Source of the DNA: Crossaster papposus
Lineage: Eukaryota > Echinodermata > Asteroidea > Velatida > Solasteridae
Direction of reading: 5' to 3'
NCBI GenBank assembly: GCA_037893245.1
Contig: JBAIAA010001139.1
Span: forward strand, 1-64,000
Length of the DNA stretch: 64,000 bases
Shown: piece by piece, positions 11,201 to 24,260 of the stretch
Layout: every line of letters begins with the position of its first letter
Numbering within the stretch: the first letter of the stretch is position 1
The notes under the pieces: generated by a model
Database searches by the model: none
What the model was told of the DNA's origin: nothing
What the model saw: the letters and a program-made list of their open reading frames with translations, nothing else
Position numbers and translations under genes: made by a program

Positions 11201-12129
11201 CTCCACGTTCTAGGGCAATTAGGATCCATTTTTCAACCGTAATTTTGTCAAGTCTGCCCTCAGATTGAAGCTCAAAAACCAGGGAGTTGATCCTATGCTA
11301 TATTTACACAATCCCACCATTTCTTTCACCAAACGGCATCCGTTTTCAAAAGAAATTGTGGGGGCACATTTCATGCAAATGAGCTCGCGTAGAAATTATC
11401 CTTACAATTAGGGTGGTGCACCCTATAGGGTGCACCTGCCTAATTCAAGTCCCATTGAAAACAGTGTAAAATCAACAATGTTCACGACCAAGTTTCTTGC
11501 ACACCGACATCACTGGGGTTTCTCAAACAACAATCAGATTATTGTCTTGGTCTTTATCTTTCATTTCTTTTCAATTTTTAGTAGGTTAGCCAATTACATT
11601 TTTTAATATTCACACCAAAAGAAACACACCTCCCGAAAAGTGATACTTCCCGAGCCTGCAAGCAGCCATTTTACAAATGGCATCCCTCCACGTTCTAGGG
11701 CAATTAGGATCCATTTTTCAACCGTAATTTTGTCAAGTCTGCCCTCAGATTGAAGCTCAAAAACCAGGGAGTTGATCCTATGCTATATTTACACAATCCC
11801 ACCATTTCTTTCACCAAACGGCATCCGTTTTCAAAAGAAATTGTGGGGGCACATTTCATGCAAATGAGCTCGCGTAGAAATTATCCTTACAATTAGGGTG
11901 GTGCACCCTATAGGGTGCACCTGCCTAATTCAAGTCCCATTGAAAACAGTGTAAAATCAACAATGTTCACGACCAAGTTTCTTGCACACCGACATCACTG
12001 GGGTTTCTCAAACAACAATCAGATTATTGTCTTGGTCTTTATCTTTCCATTTCTTTTCAATTTTTAGTAGGTTAGCCAATTACATTTTTTAATATTCACA
12101 CCAAAAGAAACACACCTCCCGAAAAGTGA
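8248..12129. repeat. Array block U18-U25: CF-CF-CF-CL module present twice
   Basis: Unit starts are 8248, 8733, 9218, 9703, 10189, 10674, 11159 and 11644. Types are CF CF CF CL, repeated once with a period of 1,941 bp. The block has no S allele and no T at site A, unlike the blocks on either side, so it looks like a local 4-unit duplication of a different founder set. Confidence 0.87.
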
Positions 12130-15100
12130 TACTTCCCGAGCCTGCAAGCAGCCATTTTACAAATGGCATCCCTCCACGTTCTAGGGCAATTAGGATCCAT
12201 TTTTCAACCGTAATTTTGTCAAGTCTGCCCTCAGATTGAAGCTCAAAAACCAGGGAGTTGATCCTATGCTATATTTACACAATCCCACCATTTCTTTCAC
12301 CAAACGGCATCCGTTTTCAAAAGAAATTGTGGGGGCACATTTCATGCAAATGAGCTCGCGTAGAAATTATCCTTACAATTAGGGTGGTGCACCCTATAGG
12401 GTGCACCTGCCTAATTCAAGTCCCATTGAAAACAGTGTAAAATCAACAATGTTCACGACCAAGTTTCTTGCACACCGACATCACTGGGGTTTCTCAAACA
12501 ACAATCAGATTATTGTCTTGGTCTTTATCTTTCATTTCTTTTCAATTTTTAGTAGGTTAGCCAATTACATTTTTTAATATTCACACCAAAAGAAACACAC
12601 CTCCCGAAAAGTGATACTTCCCGAGCCTGCAAGCAGCCATTTTACAAATGGCATCCCTCCACGTTCTAGGGCAATTAGGATCCATTTTTCAACCGTAATT
12701 TTGTCAAGTCTGCCCTCAGATTGAAGCTCAAAAACCAGGGAGTTGATCCTATGCTATATTTACACAATCCCACCATTTCTTTCACCAAACGGCATCCGTT
12801 TTCAAAAGAAATTGTGGGGGCACATTTCATGCAAATGAGCTCGCGTAGAAATTATCCTTACAATTAGGGTGGTGCACCCTATAGGGTGCACCTGCCTAAT
12901 TCAAGTCCCATTGAAAACAGTGTAAAATCAACAATGTTCACGACCAAGTTTCTTGCACACCGACATCACTGGGGTTTCTCAAACAACAATCAGATTATTG
13001 TCTTGGTCTTTATCTTTCATTTCTTTTCAATTTTTAGTAGGTTAGCCAATTACATTTTTTAATATTCACACCAAAAGAAACACACCTCCCGAAAAGTGAT
13101 ACTTCCCGAGCCTGCAAGCAGCCATTTTACAAATGGCATCCCTCCACGTTCTAGGGCAATTAGGATCCATTTTTCAACCGTAATTTTGTCAAGTCTGCCC
13201 TCAGATTGAAGCTCAAAAACCAGGGAGTTGATCCTATGCTATATTTACACAATCCCACCATTTCTTTCACCAAACGGCATCCGTTTTCAAAAGAAATTGT
13301 GGGGGCACATTTCATGCAAATGAGCTCGCGTAGAAATTATCCTTACAATTAGGGTGGTGCACCCTATAGGGTGCACCTGCCTAATTCAAGTCCCATTGAA
13401 AACAGTGTAAAATCAACAATGTTCACGACCAAGTTTCTTGCACACCGACATCACTGGGGTTTCTCAAACAACAATCAGATTATTGTCTTGGTCTTTATCT
13501 TCCATTTCTTTTCAATTTTTAGTAGGTTAGCCAATTACATTTTTTAATATTCACACCAAAAGAAACACACCTCCCGAAAAGTGATACTTCCCGAGCCTGC
13601 AAGCAGCCATTTTACAAATGGCATCCCTCCACGTTCTAGGGCAATTAGGATCCATTTTTCAACCGTAATTTTGTCAAGTCTGCCCTCAGATTGAAGCTCA
13701 AAAACTAGGGAGTTGATCCTATGCTATATTTACACAATCCCACCATTTCTTTCACCAAACGGCATCCGTTTTCAAAAGAAATTGTGGGGGCACATTTCAT
13801 GCAAATGAGCTCGCGTAGAAATTATCCTTACAATTAGGGTGGTGCACCCTATAGGGTGCACCTGCCTAATTCAAGTCCCATTGAAAACAGTGTAAAATCA
13901 ACAATGTTCACGACCAAGTTTCTTGCACACCGACATCACTGGGGTTTCTCAAACAACAATCAGATTATTGTCTTGGTCTTTATCTTTCCATTTCTTTTCA
14001 ATTTTTAGTAGGTTAGCCAATTACATTTTTTAATATTCACACCAAAAGAAACACACCTCCCGAAAAGTGATACTTCCCGAGCCTGCAAGCAGCCATTTTA
14101 CAAATGGCATCCCTCCACGTTCTAGGGCAATTAGGATCCATTTTTCAACCGTAATTTTGTCAAGTCTGCCCTCAGATTGAAGCTCAAAAACCAGGGAGTT
14201 GATCCTATGCTATATTTACACAATCCCACCATTTCTTTCACCAAACGGCATCCGTTTTCAAAAGAAATTGTGGGGGCACATTTCATGCAAATGAGCTCGC
14301 GTAGAAATTATCCTTACAATTAGGGTGGTGCACCCTATAGGGTGCACCTGCCTAATTCAAGTCCCATTGAAAACAGTGTAAAATCAACAATGTTCACGAC
14401 CAAGTTTCTTGCACACCGACATCACTGGGGTTTCTCAAACAACAATCAGATTATTGTCTTGGTCTTTATCTTTCATTTCTTTTCAATTTTTAGTAGGTTA
14501 GCCAATTACATTTTTTAATATTCACACCAAAAGAAACACACCTCCCGAAAAGTGATACTTCCCGAGCCTGCAAGCAGCCATTTTACAAATGGCATCCCTC
14601 CACGTTCTAGGGCAATTAGGATCCATTTTTCAACCGTAATTTTGTCAAGTCTGCCCTCAGATTGAAGCTCAAAAACCAGGGAGTTGATCCTATGCTATAT
14701 TTACACAATCCCACCATTTCTTTCACCAAACGGCATCCGTTTTCAAAAGAAATTGTGGGGGCACATTTCATGCAAATGAGCTCGCGTAGAAATTATCCTT
14801 ACAATTAGGGTGGTGCACCCTATAGGGTGCACCTGCCTAATTCAAGTCCCATTGAAAACAGTGTAAAATCAACAATGTTCACGACCAAGTTTCTTGCACA
14901 CCGACATCACTGGGGTTTCTCAAACAACAATCAGATTATTGTCTTGGTCTTTATCTTTCATTTCTTTTCAATTTTTAGTAGGTTAGCCAATTACATTTTT
15001 TAATATTCACACCAAAAGAAACACACCTCCCGAAAAGTGATACTTCCCGAGCCTGCAAGCAGCCATTTTACAAATGGCATCCCTCCACGTTCTAGGGCAA

Positions 15101-18100
15101 TTAGGATCCATTTTTCAACCGTAATTTTGTCAAGTCTGCCCTCAGATTGAAGCTCAAAAACTAGGGAGTTGATCCTATGCTATATTTACACAATCCCACC
15201 ATTTCTTTCACCAAACGGCATCCGTTTTCAAAAGAAATTGTGGGGGCACATTTCATGCAAATGAGCTCGCGTAGAAATTATCCTTACAATTAGGGTGGTG
15301 CACCCTATAGGGTGCACCTGCCTAATTCAAGTCCCATTGAAAACAGTGTAAAATCAACAATGTTCACGACCAAGTTTCTTGCACACCGACATCACTGGGG
15401 TTTCTCAAACAACAATCAGATTATTGTCTTGGTCTTTATCTTTCCATTTCTTTTCAATTTTTAGTAGGTTAGCCAATTACATTTTTTAATATTCACACCA
15501 AAAGAAACACACCTCCCGAAAAGTGATACTTCCCGAGCCTGCAAGCAGCCATTTTACAAATGGCATCCCTCCACGTTCTAGGGCAATTAGGATCCATTTT
15601 TCAACCGTAATTTTGTCAAGTCTGCCCTCAGATTGAAGCTCAAAAACCAGGGAGTTGATCCTATGCTATATTTACACAATCCCACCATTTCTTTCACCAA
15701 ACGGCATCCGTTTTCAAAAGAAATTGTGGGGGCACATTTCATGCAAATGAGCTCGCGTAGAAATTATCCTTACAATTAGGGTGGTGCACCCTATAGGGTG
15801 CACCTGCCTAATTCAAGTCCCATTGAAAACAGTGTAAAATCAACAATGTTCACGACCAAGTTTCTTGCACACCGACATCACTGGGGTTTCTCAAACAACA
15901 ATCAGATTATTGTCTTGGTCTTTATCTTTCATTTCTTTTCAATTTTTAGTAGGTTAGCCAATTACATTTTTTAATATTCACACCAAAAGAAACACACCTC
16001 CCGAAAAGTGATACTTCCCGAGCCTGCAAGCAGCCATTTTACAAATGGCATCCCTCCACGTTCTAGGGCAATTAGGATCCATTTTTCAACCGTAATTTTG
16101 TCAAGTCTGCCCTCAGATTGAAGCTCAAAAACCAGGGAGTTGATCCTATGCTATATTTACACAATCCCACCATTTCTTTCACCAAACGGCATCCGTTTTC
16201 AAAAGAAATTGTGGGGGCACATTTCATGCAAATGAGCTCGCGTAGAAATTATCCTTACAATTAGGGTGGTGCACCCTATAGGGTGCACCTGCCTAATTCA
16301 AGTCCCATTGAAAACAGTGTAAAATCAACAATGTTCACGACCAAGTTTCTTGCACACCGACATCACTGGGGTTTCTCAAACAACAATCAGATTATTGTCT
16401 TGGTCTTTATCTTTCATTTCTTTTCAATTTTTAGTAGGTTAGCCAATTACATTTTTTAATATTCACACCAAAAGAAACACACCTCCCGAAAAGTGATACT
16501 TCCCGAGCCTGCAAGCAGCCATTTTACAAATGGCATCCCTCCACGTTCTAGGGCAATTAGGATCCATTTTTCAACCGTAATTTTGTCAAGTCTGCCCTCA
16601 GATTGAAGCTCAAAAACCAGGGAGTTGATCCTATGCTATATTTACACAATCCCACCATTTCTTTCACCAAACGGCATCCGTTTTCAAAAGAAATTGTGGG
16701 GGCACATTTCATGCAAATGAGCTCGCGTAGAAATTATCCTTACAATTAGGGTGGTGCACCCTATAGGGTGCACCTGCCTAATTCAAGTCCCATTGAAAAC
16801 AGTGTAAAATCAACAATGTTCACGACCAAGTTTCTTGCACACCGACATCACTGGGGTTTCTCAAACAACAATCAGATTATTGTCTTGGTCTTTATCTTCC
16901 ATTTTTTTTCAATTTTTAGTAGGTTAGCCAATTACATTTTTTAATATTCACACCAAAAGAAACACACCTCCCGAAAAGTGATACTTCCCGAGCCTGCAAG
17001 CAGCCATTTTACAAATGGCATCCCTCCACGTTCTAGGGCAATTAGGATCCATTTTTCAACCGTAATTTTGTCAAGTCTGCCCTCAGATTGAAGCTCAAAA
17101 ACTAGGGAGTTGATCCTATGCTATATTTACACAATCCCACCATTTCTTTCACCAAACGGCATCCGTTTTCAAAAGAAATTGTGGGGGCACATTTCATGCA
17201 AATGAGCTCGCGTAGAAATTATCCTTACAATTAGGGTGGTGCACCCTATAGGGTGCACCTGCCTAATTCAAGTCCCATTGAAAACAGTGTAAAATCAACA
17301 ATGTTCACGACCAAGTTTCTTGCACACCGACATCACTGGGGTTTCTCAAACAACAATCAGATTATTGTCTTGGTCTTTATCTTTCCATTTCTTTTCAATT
17401 TTTAGTAGGTTAGCCAATTACATTTTTTAATATTCACACCAAAAGAAACACACCTCCCGAAAAGTGATACTTCCCGAGCCTGCAAGCAGCCATTTTACAA
17501 ATGGCATCCCTCCACGTTCTAGGGCAATTAGGATCCATTTTTCAACCGTAATTTTGTCAAGTCTGCCCTCAGATTGAAGCTCAAAAACCAGGGAGTTGAT
17601 CCTATGCTATATTTACACAATCCCACCATTTCTTTCACCAAACGGCATCCGTTTTCAAAAGAAATTGTGGGGGCACATTTCATGCAAATGAGCTCGCGTA
17701 GAAATTATCCTTACAATTAGGGTGGTGCACCCTATAGGGTGCACCTGCCTAATTCAAGTCCCATTGAAAACAGTGTAAAATCAACAATGTTCACGACCAA
17801 GTTTCTTGCACACCGACATCACTGGGGTTTCTCAAACAACAATCAGATTATTGTCTTGGTCTTTATCTTTCATTTCTTTTCAATTTTTAGTAGGTTAGCC
17901 AATTACATTTTTTAATATTCACACCAAAAGAAACACACCTCCCGAAAAGTGATACTTCCCGAGCCTGCAAGCAGCCATTTTACAAATGGCATCCCTCCAC
18001 GTTCTAGGGCAATTAGGATCCATTTTTCAACCGTAATTTTGTCAAGTCTGCCCTCAGATTGAAGCTCAAAAACCAGGGAGTTGATCCTATGCTATATTTA

Positions 18101-21100
18101 CACAATCCCACCATTTCTTTCACCAAACGGCATCCGTTTTCAAAAGAAATTGTGGGGGCACATTTCATGCAAATGAGCTCGCGTAGAAATTATCCTTACA
18201 ATTAGGGTGGTGCACCCTATAGGGTGCACCTGCCTAATTCAAGTCCCATTGAAAACAGTGTAAAATCAACAATGTTCACGACCAAGTTTCTTGCACACCG
18301 ACATCACTGGGGTTTCTCAAACAACAATCAGATTATTGTCTTGGTCTTTATCTTTCATTTCTTTTCAATTTTTAGTAGGTTAGCCAATTACATTTTTTAA
18401 TATTCACACCAAAAGAAACACACCTCCCGAAAAGTGATACTTCCCGAGCCTGCAAGCAGCCATTTTACAAATGGCATCCCTCCACGTTCTAGGGCAATTA
18501 GGATCCATTTTTCAACCGTAATTTTGTCAAGTCTGCCCTCAGATTGAAGCTCAAAAACCAGGGAGTTGATCCTATGCTATATTTACACAATCCCACCATT
18601 TCTTTCACCAAACGGCATCCGTTTTCAAAAGAAATTGTGGGGGCACATTTCATGCAAATGAGCTCGCGTAGAAATTATCCTTACAATTAGGGTGGTGCAC
18701 CCTATAGGGTGCACCTGCCTAATTCAAGTCCCATTGAAAACAGTGTAAAATCAACAATGTTCACGACCAAGTTTCTTGCACACCGACATCACTGGGGTTT
18801 CTCAAACAACAATCAGATTATTGTCTTGGTCTTTATCTTCCATTTCTTTTCAATTTTTAGTAGGTTAGCCAATTACATTTTTTAATATTCACACCAAAAG
18901 AAACACACCTCCCGAAAAGTGATACTTCCCGAGCCTGCAAGCAGCCATTTTACAAATGGCATCCCTCCACGTTCTAGGGCAATTAGGATCCATTTTTCAA
19001 CCGTAATTTTGTCAAGTCTGCCCTCAGATTGAAGCTCAAAAACTAGGGAGTTGATCCTATGCTATATTTACACAATCCCACCATTTCTTTCACCAAACGG
19101 CATCCGTTTTCAAAAGAAATTGTGGGGGCACATTTCATGCAAATGAGCTCGCGTAGAAATTATCCTTACAATTAGGGTGGTGCACCCTATAGGGTGCACC
19201 TGCCTAATTCAAGTCCCATTGAAAACAGTGTAAAATCAACAATGTTCACGACCAAGTTTCTTGCACACCGACATCACTGGGGTTTCTCAAACAACAATCA
19301 GATTATTGTCTTGGTCTTTATCTTTCCATTTCTTTTCAATTTTTAGTAGGTTAGCCAATTACATTTTTTAATATTCACACCAAAAGAAACACACCTCCCG
19401 AAAAGTGATACTTCCCGAGCCTGCAAGCAGCCATTTTACAAATGGCATCCCTCCACGTTCTAGGGCAATTAGGATCCATTTTTCAACCGTAATTTTGTCA
19501 AGTCTGCCCTCAGATTGAAGCTCAAAAACCAGGGAGTTGATCCTATGCTATATTTACACAATCCCACCATTTCTTTCACCAAACGGCATCCGTTTTCAAA
19601 AGAAATTGTGGGGGCACATTTCATGCAAATGAGCTCGCGTAGAAATTATCCTTACAATTAGGGTGGTGCACCCTATAGGGTGCACCTGCCTAATTCAAGT
19701 CCCATTGAAAACAGTGTAAAATCAACAATGTTCACGACCAAGTTTCTTGCACACCGACATCACTGGGGTTTCTCAAACAACAATCAGATTATTGTCTTGG
19801 TCTTTATCTTTCATTTCTTTTCAATTTTTAGTAGGTTAGCCAATTACATTTTTTAATATTCACACCAAAAGAAACACACCTCCCGAAAAGTGATACTTCC
19901 CGAGCCTGCAAGCAGCCATTTTACAAATGGCATCCCTCCACGTTCTGGGGCAATTAGGATCCATTTTTCAACCGTAATTTTGTCAAGTCTGCCCTCAGAT
20001 TGAAGCTCAAAAACCAGGGAGTTGATCCTATGCTATATTTACACAATCCCACCATTTCTTTCACCAAACGGCATCCGTTTTCAAAAGAAATTGTGGGGGC
20101 ACATTTCATGCAAATGAGCTCGCGTAGAAATTATCCTTACAATTAGGGTGGTGCACCCTATAGGGTGCACCTGCCTAATTCAAGTCCCATTGAAAACAGT
20201 GTAAAATCAACAATGTTCACGACCAAGTTTCTTGCACACCGACATCACTGGGGTTTCTCAAACAACAATCAGATTATTGTCTTGGTCTTTATCTTTCATT
20301 TCTTTTCAATTTTTAGTAGGTTAGCCAATTACATTTTTTAATATTCACACCAAAAGAAACACACCTCCCGAAAAGTGATACTTCCCGAGCCTGCAAGCAG
20401 CCATTTTACAAATGGCATCCCTCCACGTTCTAGGGCAATTAGGATCCATTTTTCAACCGTAATTTTGTCAAGTCTGCCCTCAGATTGAAGCTCAAAAACC
20501 AGGGAGTTGATCCTATGCTATATTTACACAATCCCACCATTTCTTTCACCAAACGGCATCCGTTTTCAAAAGAAATTGTGGGGGCACATTTCATGCAAAT
20601 GAGCTCGCGTAGAAATTATCCTTACAATTAGGGTGGTGCACCCTATAGGGTGCACCTGCCTAATTCAAGTCCCATTGAAAACAGTGTAAAATCAACAATG
20701 TTCACGACCAAGTTTCTTGCACACCGACATCACTGGGGTTTCTCAAACAACAATCAGATTATTGTCTTGGTCTTTATCTTCCATTTCTTTTCAATTTTTA
20801 GTAGGTTAGCCAATTACATTTTTTAATATTCACACCAAAAGAAACACACCTCCCGAAAAGTGATACTTCCCGAGCCTGCAAGCAGCCATTTTACAAATGG
20901 CATCCCTCCACGTTCTAGGGCAATTAGGATCCATTTTTCAACCGTAATTTTGTCAAGTCTGCCCTCAGATTGAAGCTCAAAAACCAGGGAGTTGATCCTA
21001 TGCTATATTTACACAATCCCACCATTTCTTTCACCAAACGGCATCCGTTTTCAAAAGAAATTGTGGGGGCACATTTCATGCAAATGAGCTCGCGTAGAAA

Positions 21101-24100
21101 TTATCCTTACAATTAGGGTGGTGCACCCTATAGGGTGCACCTGCCTAATTCAAGTCCCATTGAAAACAGTGTAAAATCAACAATGTTCACGACCAAGTTT
21201 CTTGCACACCGACATCACTGGGGTTTCTCAAACAACAATCAGATTATTGTCTTGGTCTTTATCTTCCATTTCTTTTCAATTTTTAGTAGGTTAGCCAATT
21301 ACATTTTTTAATATTCACACCAAAAGAAACACACCTCCCGAAAAGTGATACTTCCCGAGCCTGCAAGCAGCCATTTTACAAATGGCATCCCTCCACGTTC
21401 TAGGGCAATTAGGATCCATTTTTCAACCGTAATTTTGTCAAGTCTGCCCTCAGATTGAAGCTCAAAAACTAGGGAGTTGATCCTATGCTATATTTACACA
21501 ATCCCACCATTTCTTTCACCAAACGGCATCCGTTTTCAAAAGAAATTGTGGGGGCACATTTCATGCAAATGAGCTCGCGTAGAAATTATCCTTACAATTA
21601 GGGTGGTGCACCCTATAGGGTGCACCTGCCTAATTCAAGTCCCATTGAAAACAGTGTAAAATCAACAATGTTCACGACCAAGTTTCTTGCACACCGACAT
21701 CACTGGGGTTTCTCAAACAACAATCAGATTATTGTCTTGGTCTTTATCTTTCCATTTCTTTTCAATTTTTAGTAGGTTAGCCAATTACATTTTTTAATAT
21801 TCACACCAAAAGAAACACACCTCCCGAAAAGTGATACTTCCCGAGCCTGCAAGCAGCCATTTTACAAATGGCATCCCTCCACGTTCTAGGGCAATTAGGA
21901 TCCATTTTTCAACCGTAATTTTGTCAAGTCTGCCCTCAGATTGAAGCTCAAAAACCAGGGAGTTGATCCTATGCTATATTTACACAATCCCACCATTTCT
22001 TTCACCAAACGGCATCCGTTTTCAAAAGAAATTGTGGGGGCACATTTCATGCAAATGAGCTCGCGTAGAAATTATCCTTACAATTAGGGTGGTGCACCCT
22101 ATAGGGTGCACCTGCCTAATTCAAGTCCCATTGAAAACAGTGTAAAATCAACAATGTTCACGACCAAGTTTCTTGCACACCGACATCACTGGGGTTTCTC
22201 AAACAACAATCAGATTATTGTCTTGGTCTTTATCTTTCATTTCTTTTCAATTTTTAGTAGGTTAGCCAATTACATTTTTTAATATTCACACCAAAAGAAA
22301 CACACCTCCCGAAAAGTGATACTTCCCGAGCCTGCAAGCAGCCATTTTACAAATGGCATCCCTCCACGTTCTAGGGCAATTAGGATCCATTTTTCAACCG
22401 TAATTTTGTCAAGTCTGCCCTCAGATTGAAGCTCAAAAACCAGGGAGTTGATCCTATGCTATATTTACACAATCCCACCATTTCTTTCACCAAACGGCAT
22501 CCGTTTTCAAAAGAAATTGTGGGGGCACATTTCATGCAAATGAGCTCGCGTAGAAATTATCCTTACAATTAGGGTGGTGCACCCTATAGGGTGCACCTGC
22601 CTAATTCAAGTCCCATTGAAAACAGTGTAAAATCAACAATGTTCACGACCAAGTTTCTTGCACACCGACATCACTGGGGTTTCTCAAACAACAATCAGAT
22701 TATTGTCTTGGTCTTTATCTTTCATTTCTTTTCAATTTTTAGTAGGTTAGCCAATTACATTTTTTAATATTCACACCAAAAGAAACACACCTCCCGAAAA
22801 GTGATACTTCCCGAGCCTGCAAGCAGCCATTTTACAAATGGCATCCCTCCACGTTCTAGGGCAATTAGGATCCATTTTTCAACCGTAATTTTGTCAAGTC
22901 TGCCCTCAGATTGAAGCTCAAAAACTAGGGAGTTGATCCTATGCTATATTTACACAATCCCACCATTTCTTTCACCAAACGGCATCCGTTTTCAAAAGAA
23001 ATTGTGGGGGCACATTTCATGCAAATGAGCTCGCGTAGAAATTATCCTTACAATTAGGGTGGTGCACCCTATAGGGTGCACCTGCCTAATTCAAGTCCCA
23101 TTGAAAACAGTGTAAAATCAACAATGTTCACGACCAAGTTTCTTGCACACCGACATCACTGGGGTTTCTCAAACAACAATCAGATTATTGTCTTGGTCTT
23201 TATCTTTCCATTTCTTTTCAATTTTTAGTAGGTTAGCCAATTACATTTTTTAATATTCACACCAAAAGAAACACACCTCCCGAAAAGTGATACTTCCCGA
23301 GCCTGCAAGCAGCCATTTTACAAATGGCATCCCTCCACGTTCTAGGGCAATTAGGATCCATTTTTCAACCGTAATTTTGTCAAGTCTGCCCTCAGATTGA
23401 AGCTCAAAAACCAGGGAGTTGATCCTATGCTATATTTACACAATCCCACCATTTCTTTCACCAAACGGCATCCGTTTTCAAAAGAAATTGTGGGGGCACA
23501 TTTCATGCAAATGAGCTCGCGTAGAAATTATCCTTACAATTAGGGTGGTGCACCCTATAGGGTGCACCTGCCTAATTCAAGTCCCATTGAAAACAGTGTA
23601 AAATCAACAATGTTCACGACCAAGTTTCTTGCACACCGACATCACTGGGGTTTCTCAAACAACAATCAGATTATTGTCTTGGTCTTTATCTTTCATTTCT
23701 TTTCAATTTTTAGTAGGTTAGCCAATTACATTTTTTAATATTCACACCAAAAGAAACACACCTCCCGAAAAGTGATACTTCCCGAGCCTGCAAGCAGCCA
23801 TTTTACAAATGGCATCCCTCCACGTTCTAGGGCAATTAGGATCCATTTTTCAACCGTAATTTTGTCAAGTCTGCCCTCAGATTGAAGCTCAAAAACTAGG
23901 GAGTTGATCCTATGCTATATTTACACAATCCCACCATTTCTTTCACCAAACGGCATCCGTTTTCAAAAGAAATTGTGGGGGCACATTTCATGCAAATGAG
24001 CTCGCGTAGAAATTATCCTTACAATTAGGGTGGTGCACCCTATAGGGTGCACCTGCCTAATTCAAGTCCCATTGAAAACAGTGTAAAATCAACAATGTTC

Positions 24101-24260
24101 ACGACCAAGTTTCTTGCACACCGACATCACTGGGGTTTCTCAAACAACAATCAGATTATTGTCTTGGTCTTTATCTTTCATTTCTTTTCAATTTTTAGTA
24201 GGTTAGCCAATTACATTTTTTAATATTCACACCAAAAGAAACACACCTCCCGAAAAGTGA
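12130..24260. repeat. Array block U26-U50: 4-unit higher-order repeat CF-CF-CS-TL
   Basis: Unit starts are 12130, 12615, 13100, 13585, 14071, 14556, 15041, 15527, 16012, 16497, 16982, 17468, 17953, 18438, 18923, 19409, 19894, 20379, 20864, 21349, 21835, 22320, 22805, 23291 and 23776. Types group as CF CF CS TL | CF CF TL | CF CF CS TL | CF CF CS TL | CF CF CS CS TL | CF CF TL | CF TF. A full module is 1,941 bp, for example TL units at 16982 and 18923. Modules that lack the S unit or carry it twice are what unequal crossover inside the module would give. Private substitutions are C to T at 16905 (U35) and A to G at 19947 (U42). Confidence 0.88.
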
